Made by a program: the position numbers and the translations under genes. A stretch of 64,000 nucleotides of DNA from Vibrio mimicus CAIM 602. Its GTDB lineage: Bacteria > Pseudomonadota > Gammaproteobacteria > Enterobacterales > Vibrionaceae. A model generated the notes under the pieces. The model did not search any database, was not told the DNA's origin, and saw nothing but the letters and a program-made list of their open reading frames with translations. Shown here piece by piece: positions 1 to 10,646 of the stretch; position 1 is the stretch's first letter, and each line of letters starts with the position of its first letter. The DNA is taken from assembly GCF_000338875.1 (NCBI RefSeq), contig NZ_AOMO01000033.1:101579-165578 (forward strand), written 5' to 3'.

Positions 1-1524
1 ATTCCTCCGAGTTTTCTGCCGTTAGGCAATCGTCGCCTGTTTCAGCATCAAGTCGCTTTGGCACCACAAGGCGTAAAAGTCTATCTATCTTTGCCTGAGT
101 CTTATGTGGTTTCAGAGATCGACCTCCAATGGCTTGAACAACATCAGGTGACAATTATCGCTACACCAGATGGACTCAGCTTAGGGGCATCACTGGTGGC
201 AGCACTCAATATTAGTGGGCACTCACTCAATGCACCGCTGCACATCCTCTACGGTGATACGCTATTTAACCAACTGCCGGTTGGCGATGATATAGTCAGC
301 GTTTCCACCGCAAAAGACAGCTATAACTGGGCCGTATTAACTAATGATGACGTCGATTGGCTACAAGATGCCAATACGCCCATGAGTCACGAAAGTCAGC
401 GAATTATCGATGGCTACTTCAAATTCAGCCGCCCACGAGAACTGGTTCGTTGTATCACACAGAGTGAATGGAAGTTTATTTCTGGCCTCAATCGCTATCA
501 TAAAAGCGTAGGCTTAAGTGCGGTCAATTCCATCGGTTGGCTCGATTTTGGCCATGTGAATACTTACTATCACTCCAAAGCCGAATTCACCACCCAACGC
601 GCCTTTAATGAGCTGACCATAACCGCTAAATGGATTGAAAAGTCGAGCATCAAAAACCAAAAAATCGCCGCTGAAGCTTACTGGTTTGACAATCTGCCAA
701 TGGCGATGCGTGGCTTCATTCCACAATATTTAGGCAGCCAAAACAGCGAGGGGAAAATATCTTATCGCTTAGAATATCTCTACCTAACAGCACTGAACGA
801 GTTATTCGTTTTTTCCAGATTACCGAGCCAAATCTGGCAGAAAATCTTATCCAGCGCGGTGGAGTTTTTAAGCCTATGCCTTGAGCAAGCTGTCGAGCCG
901 AATGCTCCCATCAATACTCTCGACATACTGTTTGCCAATAAAACCGATCTACGCCTCAATGAATTCTGTGCATCGCGACACATCACTTTAGAAGATCAAT
1001 GGCAGTTTGCGGGACAAGATGTTTCGCTCGCGCAAATTCTGCGTGATAGCCAAAAACATTTGCCTGATGAGGTACCCTTGTTAGGGGTCTTGCACGGTGA
1101 TTTTTGCTTTAGCAACATTTTGTATGACTTCCGAGCCAACAAAATTAAGACGATTGACCCTAGAGGGATGACGCCTGACGGGCAGAAAACACTGTATGGT
1201 GATATCCGCTACGATTTAGCCAAGCTGAGTCATTCGATTCTTGGTTTGTATGACTGGATTATTGCTGGTTACTACCATGTTGAGATTTGCGGTAACGCGA
1301 TCGAATTAAAGATTGCAGAGCAGAGCCATCATAAAGAGACGCAACAAGGTTTTATCGAACTGATTGAACAAACCTTCGGACTCACGGCGAAAAATCTCTA
1401 CGCGATGCAAATTCAACTATTCCTATCCATGTTACCTTTGCATGCCGATGATCGTCGCCGCCAAGATGCTCTATTTGCTAATGCATTTCGTCTCCACCAA
1501 ATTTTATTGAGGCTTGATCAATGA
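1..1524 (+). CDS. Nucleotidyltransferase-kinase fusion, LPS/capsule type (5' partial)
   Basis: The reading frame is open from base 1, so the true start lies outside the window; an internal TTG at 58 is only a possible start. The first residues (PSFLPLGNRRLFQHQ) resemble the N-terminal motif of NTP-sugar nucleotidyltransferases, and a YGDTLF segment about 85 residues in fits a metal-binding Asp. The C-terminal half has aminoglycoside/choline-kinase-like motifs: HGDFCFSN (Brenner motif) and DPRG. This suggests a two-domain enzyme that phosphorylates and nucleotide-activates a small polar group for surface polysaccharide. The stop overlaps the next start as ATGA, so the two are probably translationally coupled. 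Substrate unknown; family assignment is inference from motifs. Confidence 0.75.
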   Translation: MPPSFLPLGNRRLFQHQVALAPQGVKVYLSLPESYVVSEIDLQWLEQHQVTIIATPDGLSLGASLVAALNISGHSLNAPLHILYGDTLFNQLPVGDDIVSVSTAKDSYNWAVLTNDDVDWLQDANTPMSHESQRIIDGYFKFSRPRELVRCITQSEWKFISGLNRYHKSVGLSAVNSIGWLDFGHVNTYYHSKAEFTTQRAFNELTITAKWIEKSSIKNQKIAAEAYWFDNLPMAMRGFIPQYLGSQNSEGKISYRLEYLYLTALNELFVFSRLPSQIWQKILSSAVEFLSLCLEQAVEPNAPINTLDILFANKTDLRLNEFCASRHITLEDQWQFAGQDVSLAQILRDSQKHLPDEVPLLGVLHGDFCFSNILYDFRANKIKTIDPRGMTPDGQKTLYGDIRYDLAKLSHSILGLYDWIIAGYYHVEICGNAIELKIAEQSHHKETQQGFIELIEQTFGLTAKNLYAMQIQLFLSMLPLHADDRRRQDALFANAFRLHQILLRLDQ

Positions 1525-2264
1525 TTGTGATCCCAATGGCGGGAATGAGTTCTCGCTTCTTTAAAGCCGGTTATACCCAGCCCAAATATATGCTTGAAGC
1601 CCATGGTCAAACCCTGTTTGAACACTCGGTCAACAGCTTTGCCACCTATTTTGCTAGCACTCCGTTTCTGTTTATTGTGCGTAATGTTTACGACACTGCG
1701 GCGTTTGTGCGCGAAAAAGCCACTCAGCTTGGCATTAAACAATTTTACATCGCTGAATTGCATGCAGAAACTCGTGGCCAAGCAGAAACGGTGACTTTGG
1801 GGTTAGAAGAACTCGCAAAACAGGGCGTGGACTATCAAGGCTCGATCACGGTGTTTAACATCGACACATTCCGTCCGAATTTTGTATTCCCTGGCATTAG
1901 CCAGCACAGCGATGGCTACCTAGAAGTGTTTCAGGGCGGTGGTGACAACTGGTCTTTCGCCAAACCAGAACATGCTGGCAGCACCAAAGTGATTCAGACA
2001 GCCGAGAAAAATCCGATTTCCGATCTCTGTAGTACCGGGCTTTATCACTTCAATCGTAAAGAGGATTACTTGGAGGCATATCGCGAATACGTTGCCAGAC
2101 CGAGCCAAGAATGGGAGCGAGGCGAGCTATACATTGCGCCACTCTACAACCTGCTCATTCAAAAAGGGTTGAATATTCACTACCACTTGATTGCCCGCCA
2201 TGAGGTCATTTTTTGTGGCGTACCAGATGAGTACACTGACTTTTTGAGGCAGCCACAACCATGA
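1521..2264 (+). CDS. NTP-transferase / glycosyltransferase-like protein of the LPS core cluster
   Basis: 247 aa. The N-terminus (IPMAGMSSRFFKAGYTQPKYML) keeps the spacing of the GxGxRF...PK nucleotide-binding signature of sugar-nucleotide transferases, and FNIDTFRP looks like the metal-binding Asp region. It probably makes or handles an activated sugar or alcohol for LPS core or capsule. It starts within an ATGA overlap with the upstream nucleotidyltransferase-kinase gene and ends in an ATGA overlap with the WavE-like gene, so the three genes form a tight operon. Exact substrate cannot be read from the sequence. Confidence 0.75.
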   Translation: MIVIPMAGMSSRFFKAGYTQPKYMLEAHGQTLFEHSVNSFATYFASTPFLFIVRNVYDTAAFVREKATQLGIKQFYIAELHAETRGQAETVTLGLEELAKQGVDYQGSITVFNIDTFRPNFVFPGISQHSDGYLEVFQGGGDNWSFAKPEHAGSTKVIQTAEKNPISDLCSTGLYHFNRKEDYLEAYREYVARPSQEWERGELYIAPLYNLLIQKGLNIHYHLIARHEVIFCGVPDEYTDFLRQPQP

Positions 2265-3184
2265 TCAAGATTGATGATGAAGCGATCACCTTTGTTGTGC
2301 AGGGGCCGGTGCAAGCAAGCGCCAGTCGTCAGCAAATCGCGAGCATCACAGAGCAGTGTTTGAACTCCATACGCCGCTTTTTTCCTAAATCGACCATCAT
2401 TCTGTCGACTTGGAAAGGACAGCCTCTTGATGGGCTCGATTACGACCAAGTGTTGGAATTGGATGATCCCGGCGCAAATACCGTTTTTTATGACGGTCAG
2501 CCGCTCAAACTTAATAATAACCGTCAGATGTACAGCACTCACATGGGGCTGAAAGCGGTAAAAACGCCTTATGCAGTTAAGCTACGTACCGATAACCTGC
2601 TAACGGGTCGCCAATTTGTTGAGCTGTATGAACAATATGCCGATCTACCCAAAGCGCAGAATTATCAATTTTTGACTCAGCGAGTGCTCACCAGCAGCAC
2701 GTTTTTTATTTCGAGCCACTATGGGCATCCGGTACATTTTCATAAAAGCGATCTGTTTGACTTTGGCCTGACCCAAGATCTCCTAACCATTTGGTCTGAT
2801 CGCTGGATACCAGAATTACACTTCACGCTTAAGCAGGGCTACAAAGCACGCCACCCAGCAACAGAGCAAGTTTTATGTCTGAATTGGATCTCCGCACTAC
2901 TCGGTGCAGATCATCATATCGAGAGCAAAACCTGCGATCATGCGGGCTTAGGTGAAGACTTTTGGCCACAGTTTATGGCCAATAACTTACTCATGGATTG
3001 CCCAGAGAAGATAGGGCTAGACGTCACTGAGCGTTTTTATAAACGAGGTAATTTGGCACTTGAGTATGATCTCAAGGATTGGTTGTATCTTAATGGGCAA
3101 ACTCACAGCCCATTCGATGTTAAACGCTTATATCGCTGTTACCGTTATCAAGAAGGTAAGCTTTTACGTAGGCTCAAATCCTAA
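2261..3184 (+). CDS. wavE: WavE-like LPS core biosynthesis protein
   Basis: 307 aa. The opening segment ITFVVQGPVQ, followed by SIRRFFPKSTIILSTWKG, is typical of the WavE family, named after a gene of the V. cholerae core-oligosaccharide (wav) cluster and thought to be a glycosyltransferase. No signal peptide or membrane segment is visible. It is the last gene of the coupled three-gene operon and overlaps the end of the convergent Kdo kinase gene by 4 bases. Family recognition is good; biochemical role and the exact wav ortholog are inferred. Confidence 0.75.
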   Translation: MIKIDDEAITFVVQGPVQASASRQQIASITEQCLNSIRRFFPKSTIILSTWKGQPLDGLDYDQVLELDDPGANTVFYDGQPLKLNNNRQMYSTHMGLKAVKTPYAVKLRTDNLLTGRQFVELYEQYADLPKAQNYQFLTQRVLTSSTFFISSHYGHPVHFHKSDLFDFGLTQDLLTIWSDRWIPELHFTLKQGYKARHPATEQVLCLNWISALLGADHHIESKTCDHAGLGEDFWPQFMANNLLMDCPEKIGLDVTERFYKRGNLALEYDLKDWLYLNGQTHSPFDVKRLYRCYRYQEGKLLRRLKS

Positions 3185-3939
3185 TCGACCAATTGGTAAC
3201 CTTGCATTAAAGGTTGCCAATCCATTTCATTCCATTTAACTGCTCGTTTAGCAACTTCTTTGGTAAATGAGCGTTTTAATCTCTCTAAATTCGACGGCTG
3301 CCAAGTTCGACTAGCGTCTAGATAACACTTATCAAAATCAATAATCCATACCTTCTCTTGGTCATCAATCAAGATGTTATGGATATTGAGATCGGTATGG
3401 TTGACTTGCGCATCGTGCATTTTGCGGATCTCACGTCCGATTTTACGATAGAGTTCATCGCTGATCGGGCTTTCTTGTAAAATGCTCACCAGATCGCGAG
3501 CATTCGGCACTTTTTCACTTAAGAGATCGGCTTTATACAGCAGCCCGTGTTTTTGTACGCGAGCGGCAATCGGGCGCGGCACGTTAACGCCAGCATCGCG
3601 CAAGTGATTGAGCAGCATAAACTCTTGATAGCTTCGGGTCTTTTCCCATCCGCTGAACCAGTAGGAATCTGCCACCACCTTTCCAAACAAACCACCGCGG
3701 CGATAATGACGCAACGCACCTTGTGTCTGTTGCAACTGCACAAACCACGTGGTGCCTCGCCCTGTCGCGCTGCCGAGCACTTTGCCATTTTGCTGCCAAA
3801 ACTCAGGGTTACAGCATTGACTTGGATCTTCATGCAAAATCGCATCGTCAAACCAAATTTTCTGCTGAGCATCGTTGAACGTCTGTATCAAGGGGCGATT
3901 CCTATCGTTATCCGGTGGTTTTGCAGTTTTGCTCTGCAT
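3181..3939 (-). CDS. kdkA: 3-deoxy-D-manno-octulosonic acid (Kdo) kinase
   Basis: 252 aa, normal for KdkA. It phosphorylates the single Kdo residue of the inner LPS core at position 4 using ATP; vibrios, like Haemophilus, have a monophosphorylated Kdo. Visible motifs: GRGTTWFVQ near residue 60, the RRGGLFGKV segment, and the kinase-like catalytic sequence HTDLNIHNIL with downstream DFDK, equivalent to the HxDxxxxN and DxD motifs of protein-kinase-like folds. It runs opposite to its left neighbour with a 4-base overlap of the ends and is divergent from the heptosyltransferase gene to the right. Confidence 0.93.
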   Translation of the reverse strand: MQSKTAKPPDNDRNRPLIQTFNDAQQKIWFDDAILHEDPSQCCNPEFWQQNGKVLGSATGRGTTWFVQLQQTQGALRHYRRGGLFGKVVADSYWFSGWEKTRSYQEFMLLNHLRDAGVNVPRPIAARVQKHGLLYKADLLSEKVPNARDLVSILQESPISDELYRKIGREIRKMHDAQVNHTDLNIHNILIDDQEKVWIIDFDKCYLDASRTWQPSNLERLKRSFTKEVAKRAVKWNEMDWQPLMQGYQLVD

Positions 3940-4011
3940 GTAGCGTGCTGCATTTTACATTTTCTGGTCAGCTCTGCATAATTCTGGCTCAATTATCGAA
4001 TAGGTTTGGCT

Positions 4012-5079
4012 ATGGCACTGTTTCAATCAGCCCCACACTCCCTCTGTATCCTGCGTTTATCAGCGATTGGTGATGTCTGTAATACCATTGCTGCCGTGCA
4101 AGCGATTCAATGCCAATGGCCGCAAACACGCATCACTTGGGTGACGGGTAAACTAGAAGCAGAACTTATCCAATCTCTGCCCGATATGCAGGTCATAGTG
4201 TTTGATAAAAAACTCGGATGGCGAGCTTACACCCAACTCTGGCAAGCCTTAAAACAAGAGCGTTTTGATGCGTTGTTACACATGCAGTATGCCTTCCGAG
4301 CCAGTATTGCGACTTTGGGGATCAAAGCGCGCTACAAACTGGGTTTTGATGCGGCGCGCAGCCAAGATTTTCAAACTTGGTTTACCAATGTCAAAGTTCC
4401 CTCACCGGACAAAATGCACGTATTAGATGGCTTGTTGGCATTCGTTGAACATTTAGGTATTAGCGATATTGAACCCAAGTGGTCACTTACCTGCCAGCCT
4501 GACGATCTGGCTTGGGCAGAGGTGCAGTTTCAACCTGAGCAACCTCGCTTGGTGATTGTGCCTGGAGCAAGCAAAGCTTATAAAAATTGGACAGCTGAAG
4601 GCTATGCAGCCGTCATTAAACATGCGCAGCAACAAGGCTGGCAAGTTGTCTTAGCGGGTAGCCCAGCACAAGTCGAGCGAGATCTGGCCGCGCAAGTTGA
4701 ACAAGCACTCACTCACCCAGTGTTGAATTTGGTGGGAAAAAGTACACTACAGCAGATGCTAGCGCTGCTCGCTAAAGCGGATTTGGTGATCGCCCCCGAT
4801 ACCGGACCAGCACATATGGCCAACGCCATGGCCACACCAATCATTGGCCTGTACGCTCACCATAATCCTGAGCGTACAGGCCCATACCATTATCGCCATT
4901 ATGTAGTTTCCGCTTACGAAGAAGCCTTACTAGCAGAAACAGGTAAAACGCCGCAGCAGGTTGATTGGCGTACGCGAGTCAAAGATCCAAATGCGATGCA
5001 GCGCATCACCGCACAGCAAGTGATTGCAATGTTTGAGCGCGCATCTGCTGACATCACGGCAACACGGGCGATCGATTGA
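4012..5079 (+). CDS. Glycosyltransferase family 9 (heptosyltransferase-like)
   Basis: 355 aa from the ATG at 4012; a TTG six bases upstream is also possible. The N-terminus LCILRLSAIGDV is the classic start of GT9 ADP-heptose:LPS heptosyltransferases, and the C-terminal half has VIVPGASKAYKNW and a DTGPAHMANAM motif that binds the nucleotide sugar. It acts on the cytoplasmic face of the inner membrane, adding a heptose or related sugar to the inner core. Followed by a GT2 gene on the same strand. Whether it is a WaaF/WaaC equivalent or a further heptosyltransferase cannot be decided here. Confidence 0.88.
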   Translation: MALFQSAPHSLCILRLSAIGDVCNTIAAVQAIQCQWPQTRITWVTGKLEAELIQSLPDMQVIVFDKKLGWRAYTQLWQALKQERFDALLHMQYAFRASIATLGIKARYKLGFDAARSQDFQTWFTNVKVPSPDKMHVLDGLLAFVEHLGISDIEPKWSLTCQPDDLAWAEVQFQPEQPRLVIVPGASKAYKNWTAEGYAAVIKHAQQQGWQVVLAGSPAQVERDLAAQVEQALTHPVLNLVGKSTLQQMLALLAKADLVIAPDTGPAHMANAMATPIIGLYAHHNPERTGPYHYRHYVVSAYEEALLAETGKTPQQVDWRTRVKDPNAMQRITAQQVIAMFERASADITATRAID

Positions 5080-5147
5080 AACATCATTTACCGTTATAGT
5101 AGTCAACATTGTTTGTACCCAAGGCTTGTTCGTACCGAGGATTTTTC

Positions 5148-5927
5148 GTGAATAAACCAACGCTTGCTGTCGCATTGATAGTAAAAAATGAAGCGCGTCA
5201 TCTGGATGAGTGCTTACAAACCGTGCACGACTGGGTCGATGAAATCGTGGTGCTCGATTCTGGTAGTAACGATGAAACCGAACAGGTCGCACGTCGTTAT
5301 ACTGAAAAATTTTACGTTAATGCCCAATGGCCGGGCTTTGGCCCACAACGCCAACTGGCTCAATCTTATGTGCAGTCCGATTATGTACTGTGGTTGGACG
5401 CCGATGAGCGAGTCACTCCAGAGCTTAAACAGAGTATTTTGCAGGCTGTTGCGGCCAATAAGCCCGATACTTTGTATCAATTCGCGCGTTTGAGTTGGGT
5501 GTTTGGTCGTTTTATCCGCCATAGCGGTTGGTATCCAGATCGCGTGCTGCGCCTCTACCCAACTCAACTGACTCGCTACAATGACGCATTAGTGCATGAA
5601 AAGGTACACGTTGAGCCAAGCATGAAAGTCGAAACTTTAGCGGGCGATGCGATTCACTACACCTATAACGATGTGCACCACTATCTGGTGAAATCCGCGG
5701 GTTATGCCAAGGCGTGGGCGGATCAGCGTCAGGCAAAAGGTAAGAAGGCTTCGCTTTCCCAAGGCATCGTCCATGCTCTGGGCTGCTTTTTGAAAATGTA
5801 TCTGCTCAAGCGCGGTTTTTTAGATGGAAAACAGGGTTTTTTGATTGCGCTGCTCTCCGCACACTCCACCTTTGTGAAATACGCTGACTTGTGGGCACGT
5901 GATAATGACGAGCACTACAAACGCTAA
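5148..5927 (+). CDS. Glycosyltransferase family 2, WaaE/LgtF-like
   Basis: 259 aa from a GTG at 5148, chosen because a GAGG Shine-Dalgarno lies 8 bases upstream and the protein then begins in the usual way ([15 protein letters not shown]). GT2 motifs are clear: [19 protein letters not shown] (DXD type) and the [14 protein letters not shown] acceptor region seen in WaaE/KdtX-type beta-1,4-glucosyltransferases, which put glucose on inner-core heptose I. This is the common partner of coaD-linked LPS core genes in gamma-proteobacteria. Ends at a strong terminator shared with the converging gene. Confidence 0.88.
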   Translation: MNKPTLAVALIVKNEARHLDECLQTVHDWVDEIVVLDSGSNDETEQVARRYTEKFYVNAQWPGFGPQRQLAQSYVQSDYVLWLDADERVTPELKQSILQAVAANKPDTLYQFARLSWVFGRFIRHSGWYPDRVLRLYPTQLTRYNDALVHEKVHVEPSMKVETLAGDAIHYTYNDVHHYLVKSAGYAKAWADQRQAKGKKASLSQGIVHALGCFLKMYLLKRGFLDGKQGFLIALLSAHSTFVKYADLWARDNDEHYKR

Positions 5928-5958
5928 GCGGATATCTATCGAGCAAAGTAAGAAAGAC

Positions 5959-5983
5959 AAAGGGAGCCGCAGCTCCCTTTTTT
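5959..5983 (+). terminator. Rho-independent terminator after the GT2 gene
   Basis: Perfect 9-bp stem (AAAGGGAGC / GCTCCCTTT) with a 4-base loop, followed by a T run on the + strand. It lies between convergent genes and can serve both directions. Confidence 0.85.
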
Positions 5984-5988
5984 AATGA

Positions 5989-7026
5989 TTAAAGCTGCAC
6001 ACTACGCAGCCAAGGTGCAAGTTCAGCCAACACGGCCTTAATATCAATCCGACTCATGTTCTCTTGGTTCGCTTTGTCATCTGCGGGCGGCGGACAAAAA
6101 GCGATATGCTTACCTTGCGAGTTGAGTGGTCGCCAGCGCAGTGGCGTTGCAGAACGCTTGGCCGGAAAAAATCCAACGGTCGGCACATCCAACGCCGCGG
6201 CAATATGCAAAGGCCCCGTAGAACCCGCTATAAACAGTTGTGCGCAAGCCAGCGAGCGCGTGAAATCCACCAGTCCATCATTTTTGGTATATAAGGCCGC
6301 ACGAACACCTTGCTCAGCAAGCAAGTTTTGCAACTGAGCGGCTTTCTCTTCTTCACCCGGCCCCGCGGTGAGCACCACCTGTTTGTGCTCATCCATCACT
6401 CCTGTGACTAACTCACAGTACTGCTCAAGGGAGAGATTATTCGCGGAACCGCCACTACCAGCATGCACAAAAAGCCACGCTTTGTCGGGAGTAATGTCTA
6501 ACTGCTCAGCGAGTTTGCTGCGCTGCACTGCCAATTGCTCGGCAGAAAAAGTCAGATACGGCGCGTTCGGTTCAATAATCGGCTGACCAATATCGCGCAA
6601 AAAAGCGCGTACCAAATCGAGGTTGTATTCGTATTCAGGTTTGGCCGATTGCGAGCGCTTTTGCTTAATGCGGTGCTGATAAAAAATCTGTGCCAATTTC
6701 GTCGCCGGAGCCAAACGGTAAGGAATACGTGCTTTCCACACCAAGAGCGCGTTATACATAGTCGAAAAGAAGTTGATAGAAGCATCAAACTGCTGTGCTT
6801 TAAGTGTTTGCACCAGTTGCTCATGCTGCGCCTTATCAGCCTGTTGGCCGGGGTCGATGATCACCGCGTCAATCCATGGACAAAGCTCTGCCAGTGCGGC
6901 GGTATACTTCGGAACCAGTGCAGTAATGTGACAGTCCGGCAGAGAAGCCTTCAGCATAGCGAAACTTGGCCAAGCCAGCATAAAATCGCCAATTTTATCG
7001 TTGCGAATAACCAGTAACTTTTTCAT
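5989..7026 (-). CDS. Glycosyltransferase family 9 (heptosyltransferase family)
   Basis: 345 aa. Begins KKLLVIRNDKIGDFMLAWP, the GT9 N-terminal signature, and carries the late GSTGPLHIAAALDVPTVGFF motif that binds the sugar nucleotide. Residues 170-195 (WLFVHAGSGGSANNL) form the start of the second Rossmann domain. Probably transfers heptose or a similar sugar to the LPS core on the cytoplasmic side. It is divergent from coaD and convergent with the GT2 gene; the coaD-LPS core linkage is conserved in gamma-proteobacteria. The specific sugar and linkage are unknown. Confidence 0.88.
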   Translation of the reverse strand: MKKLLVIRNDKIGDFMLAWPSFAMLKASLPDCHITALVPKYTAALAELCPWIDAVIIDPGQQADKAQHEQLVQTLKAQQFDASINFFSTMYNALLVWKARIPYRLAPATKLAQIFYQHRIKQKRSQSAKPEYEYNLDLVRAFLRDIGQPIIEPNAPYLTFSAEQLAVQRSKLAEQLDITPDKAWLFVHAGSGGSANNLSLEQYCELVTGVMDEHKQVVLTAGPGEEEKAAQLQNLLAEQGVRAALYTKNDGLVDFTRSLACAQLFIAGSTGPLHIAAALDVPTVGFFPAKRSATPLRWRPLNSQGKHIAFCPPPADDKANQENMSRIDIKAVLAELAPWLRSVQL

Positions 7027-7130
7027 TGTGCTCGATAAGGTGTGAAATTTTGCGTCCTCATCATACCGACTTCATAGGTAAATGTGAGGCTTTTTGTTAG
7101 GATGAGGCCACTTCCCTGATTGATGAGTAA

Positions 7131-8475
<1,345 letters not shown>

Positions 8476-8484
8476 ACTGACCTC

Positions 8485-8967
8485 TTACAATGGCGCAGGA
8501 AATAGATAACTCGTCTCAACAGAGACCGCAATCCAGTGATCTTGCCAGTTTTTCAGCAACCAAAATTGCGAGGTTTGATAAACCGTGATCCTTTGCGGTT
8601 CTGCATGATCGGCGTACCACACTTCGATCGTTTCTGGCGATGGCAGTGTCGGTTGTAATGAGCGATAAGTGGCTTCATCCACTTCCGTACCCGTTAAGGA
8701 CTGCCAACGCTTCACCAATTCTTCAGCATCAATGCTCAATTCCGGCGTTGCTAGCCACTCTTCACGGCTCTTTTCTAAAGAAAACTGCGGGAAATTCAGC
8801 GCTTGTAAGGTGGCATCCGCTCGAAGTAGGGTTGGAAACTGGCTAGAAGGTTCAGGCAATAGATAGGTTTTAATGACTGTCGGTAAATTGATGACAGCAA
8901 TAAAACCAATGACAGCTAAGATCAGTATGTTGTTCCAACGGCGACGTCGATTGGGAGAAACGCGCAT
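8485..8967 (-). CDS. Hypothetical single-pass membrane protein upstream of mutM
   Basis: 160 aa. Start taken at ATG 8967, preceded by GGAG five to six bases away; a GTG two codons earlier is possible. An Arg-rich N-terminus (SPNRRRRW) is followed by a hydrophobic segment of about 18 residues (ILILAVIGFIAVINL), so it is probably an inner-membrane protein with an exported C-terminal domain. No catalytic motif recognised. Function unknown; lies just upstream of mutM on the same strand. Confidence 0.65.
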   Translation of the reverse strand: MRVSPNRRRRWNNILILAVIGFIAVINLPTVIKTYLLPEPSSQFPTLLRADATLQALNFPQFSLEKSREEWLATPELSIDAEELVKRWQSLTGTEVDEATYRSLQPTLPSPETIEVWYADHAEPQRITVYQTSQFWLLKNWQDHWIAVSVETSYLFPAPL

Positions 8968-9091
8968 AATCACTCCTTGCGATAAGCAAACGTTTTGAGA
9001 GTAGCAAAGTGTACGGGGAGATCCTAGCGAAGCGAATTCCCTAAGAAAACACGTTGAATTACAGAGGCCAAAAACTCAAATTGCAGATAGA

Positions 9092-9120
9092 AAAAAACCC
9101 AACCAAAGGCTGGGTTTTTT
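9092..9120 (-). terminator. Terminator of the rpmB-rpmG operon
   Basis: GC-rich stem (CCCAGCC / GGTTGGG read on the minus strand, with a G-U pair) flanked by A and T runs, 30 bases after the rpmG stop. Confidence 0.8.
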
Positions 9121-9148
9121 CACGCACTGTAAACAAGAGCGAAATCAA

Positions 9149-9316
9149 TTACTTGATTTTTGCTTCTTTGTACACAACGTGCTGGCGAACTACAGGATCA
9201 TATTTCTTGATCTCGAACTTGCCAGGCATATTGCGCTTGTTCTTATCAGTGGTGTAGAAGTGACCTGTACCTGCAGATGATACTAGGCGGATTTTTTCGC
9301 GAATGCCTTTAGCCAT
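9149..9316 (-). CDS. rpmG: 50S ribosomal protein L33
   Basis: 55 aa. Translates as [20 protein letters not shown] and ends [14 protein letters not shown], the standard L33 sequence of gamma-proteobacteria. It lacks the CxxC pairs of zinc-binding L33, so it is the C-minus paralog. It follows rpmB by 13 bases in the same direction, the usual rpmB-rpmG operon, and is followed by a terminator. Confidence 0.96.
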   Translation of the reverse strand: MAKGIREKIRLVSSAGTGHFYTTDKNKRNMPGKFEIKKYDPVVRQHVVYKEAKIK

Positions 9317-9329
9317 TGCTCAATTCCTC

Positions 9330-9566
9330 TTAAACGTTTTCGCCACGTGCACGGATCTCTACAAGAACAGCATCGATGCCTTTCTTGTCGATGATACGCA
9401 TACCTTTAGCAGTTAGACGTAGTTTAACAAAACGTTTTTCGCTCTCTACCCAGAAACGATGAGTTTGTAGGTTCGGCAGAAAACGACGCTTAGTAGCATT
9501 TTTTGCGTGTGAGCGGTTGTTACCAACTGCAGGACGCTTACCAGTTACTTGGCATACTCGTGACAT
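9330..9566 (-). CDS. rpmB: 50S ribosomal protein L28
   Basis: 78 aa from the ATG at 9566 ([12 protein letters not shown]), the normal L28 start; an in-frame ATG five codons earlier would give a non-standard extension. The conserved [17 protein letters not shown] segment is present. First gene of the rpmB-rpmG operon, with a near-consensus promoter about 130 bases upstream. Confidence 0.96.
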
Positions 9567-9693
9567 GAATGTCTTCTCCAAATCGTTTCAGCTCGATATC
9601 AACCTTGGTGGCCGAACCTCTCTCTTTCCAAAATAAGAAGTTGAGGTTAAAAACCGTTATGGAATACCCATACAAGGCTATCAAAGGTCGCGC

Positions 9694-9722
9694 ATTATAC
9701 TAACTTGCCGCACATTGCTCAA
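9694..9722 (-). promoter_or_regulatory. Sigma-70 promoter of rpmB-rpmG
   Basis: On the minus strand: TTGAGC (-35), 17-base spacer, TATAAT (-10), followed by a GC-rich GCGCG discriminator as in stringently controlled ribosomal promoters. Followed by a leader of about 120 bases to rpmB. Confidence 0.8.
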
Positions 9723-9860
9723 GACCCGAACAGATCCTTTTCGCAGGATTTGCTGATCTTTTTACGGTGCGAGCTGAATCAGGGTTAAAAAATGTCGGGG
9801 CATATTATCAGATTCTCGCCAACTCACAAGCTTAAAAATGCCGCAAACCATAAGTGTTGG

Positions 9861-10535
9861 CTATATCCAGCCACGTTCAGCAAAAGAGACCACTTCCCCG
9901 TCGCCAACCACGAAATGATCCAGCACTCGAATCTCAACTAAACTCAGCGCATCACGCAGCCGATCGGTGATCCTTCGGTCAGCTTGACTTGGCTCAGCAA
10001 CCCCTGAAGGATGGTTGTGCGCCAGTATCACAGCAGCGGCATTGTGGTGCAGCGCTCGCTTGACCACTTCCCTTGGATAAACACTCGCGGCATCAATCGT
10101 CCCTTCAAATAAAATTTCATCGCGGATCACTCTGTGCTGGTTATCCAAAAATAATATATAGAAGGCTTCACGCTGGCGATCGCGCAATATGCTGGAAAGA
10201 TAGAGTTTGGTTTGCTGCGGACTGGTGAGTGCGTCACCCCGCTTTAAGGTTTCACCGAGATAACGTTGGGTCATCTCCAATACCGCTTGTAACTGGACAA
10301 ATTTGGCTTCACCCAACCCTTTGTGACGACAAAACTGCTCTTTGGATGCACAAAACAGCGCGCGCAGTGATCCAAAATCACGCAGCAACAGATCCGCCAA
10401 AGCCAACACGTTCATGCCTTGGGTTCCGGTACGTAGGAAAATCGCTAACAACTCCGCATCACTTAACGATTGTGGGCCGCGTTGCAGCAATTTTTCGCGC
10501 GGCATGGACTCGGCGGGTAAATCTTTCAGGTTCAT
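9861..10535 (-). CDS. radC: RadC family JAB-domain protein
   Basis: 224 aa. N-terminal helix-hairpin-helix-like region ([15 protein letters not shown]...[12 protein letters not shown]) and a C-terminal JAB/MPN metalloprotease-like domain with the zinc-binding AHNHPSG motif and a downstream Asp (SQADRRIT). Historically linked to DNA repair, but the biochemical role is unproven. In many genomes radC sits beside coaBC and rpmB as here; the chemoreceptor gene upstream on the same strand is separated by a terminator hairpin. Confidence 0.93.
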   Translation of the reverse strand: MNLKDLPAESMPREKLLQRGPQSLSDAELLAIFLRTGTQGMNVLALADLLLRDFGSLRALFCASKEQFCRHKGLGEAKFVQLQAVLEMTQRYLGETLKRGDALTSPQQTKLYLSSILRDRQREAFYILFLDNQHRVIRDEILFEGTIDAASVYPREVVKRALHHNAAAVILAHNHPSGVAEPSQADRRITDRLRDALSLVEIRVLDHFVVGDGEVVSFAERGWI

Positions 10536-10581
10536 TTCTTTTCTCTGGGTCGGTTTTGCTTACACAAGCCAGAGAAAACAA

Positions 10582-10599
10582 AGGGCCGCAAGCGGCCCT
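10582..10599 (-). terminator. Terminator hairpin between the chemoreceptor gene and radC
   Basis: Perfect 8-bp GC-rich stem AGGGCCGC / GCGGCCCT with a two-base loop. On the minus strand it is followed by TTTGTTTT. It would end transcription of the chemoreceptor gene. Confidence 0.7.
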
Positions 10600-10646
10600 G
10601 ATAAAGTTTCGAATCACCTCAAGTGGCGATGCAATTTCACTGTTGG

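Noticed and set aside
3547..3981. 144-codon ORF antisense to the Kdo kinase gene
   Set aside because: It is a shadow of kdkA on the opposite strand; kdkA has intact kinase motifs and normal length.
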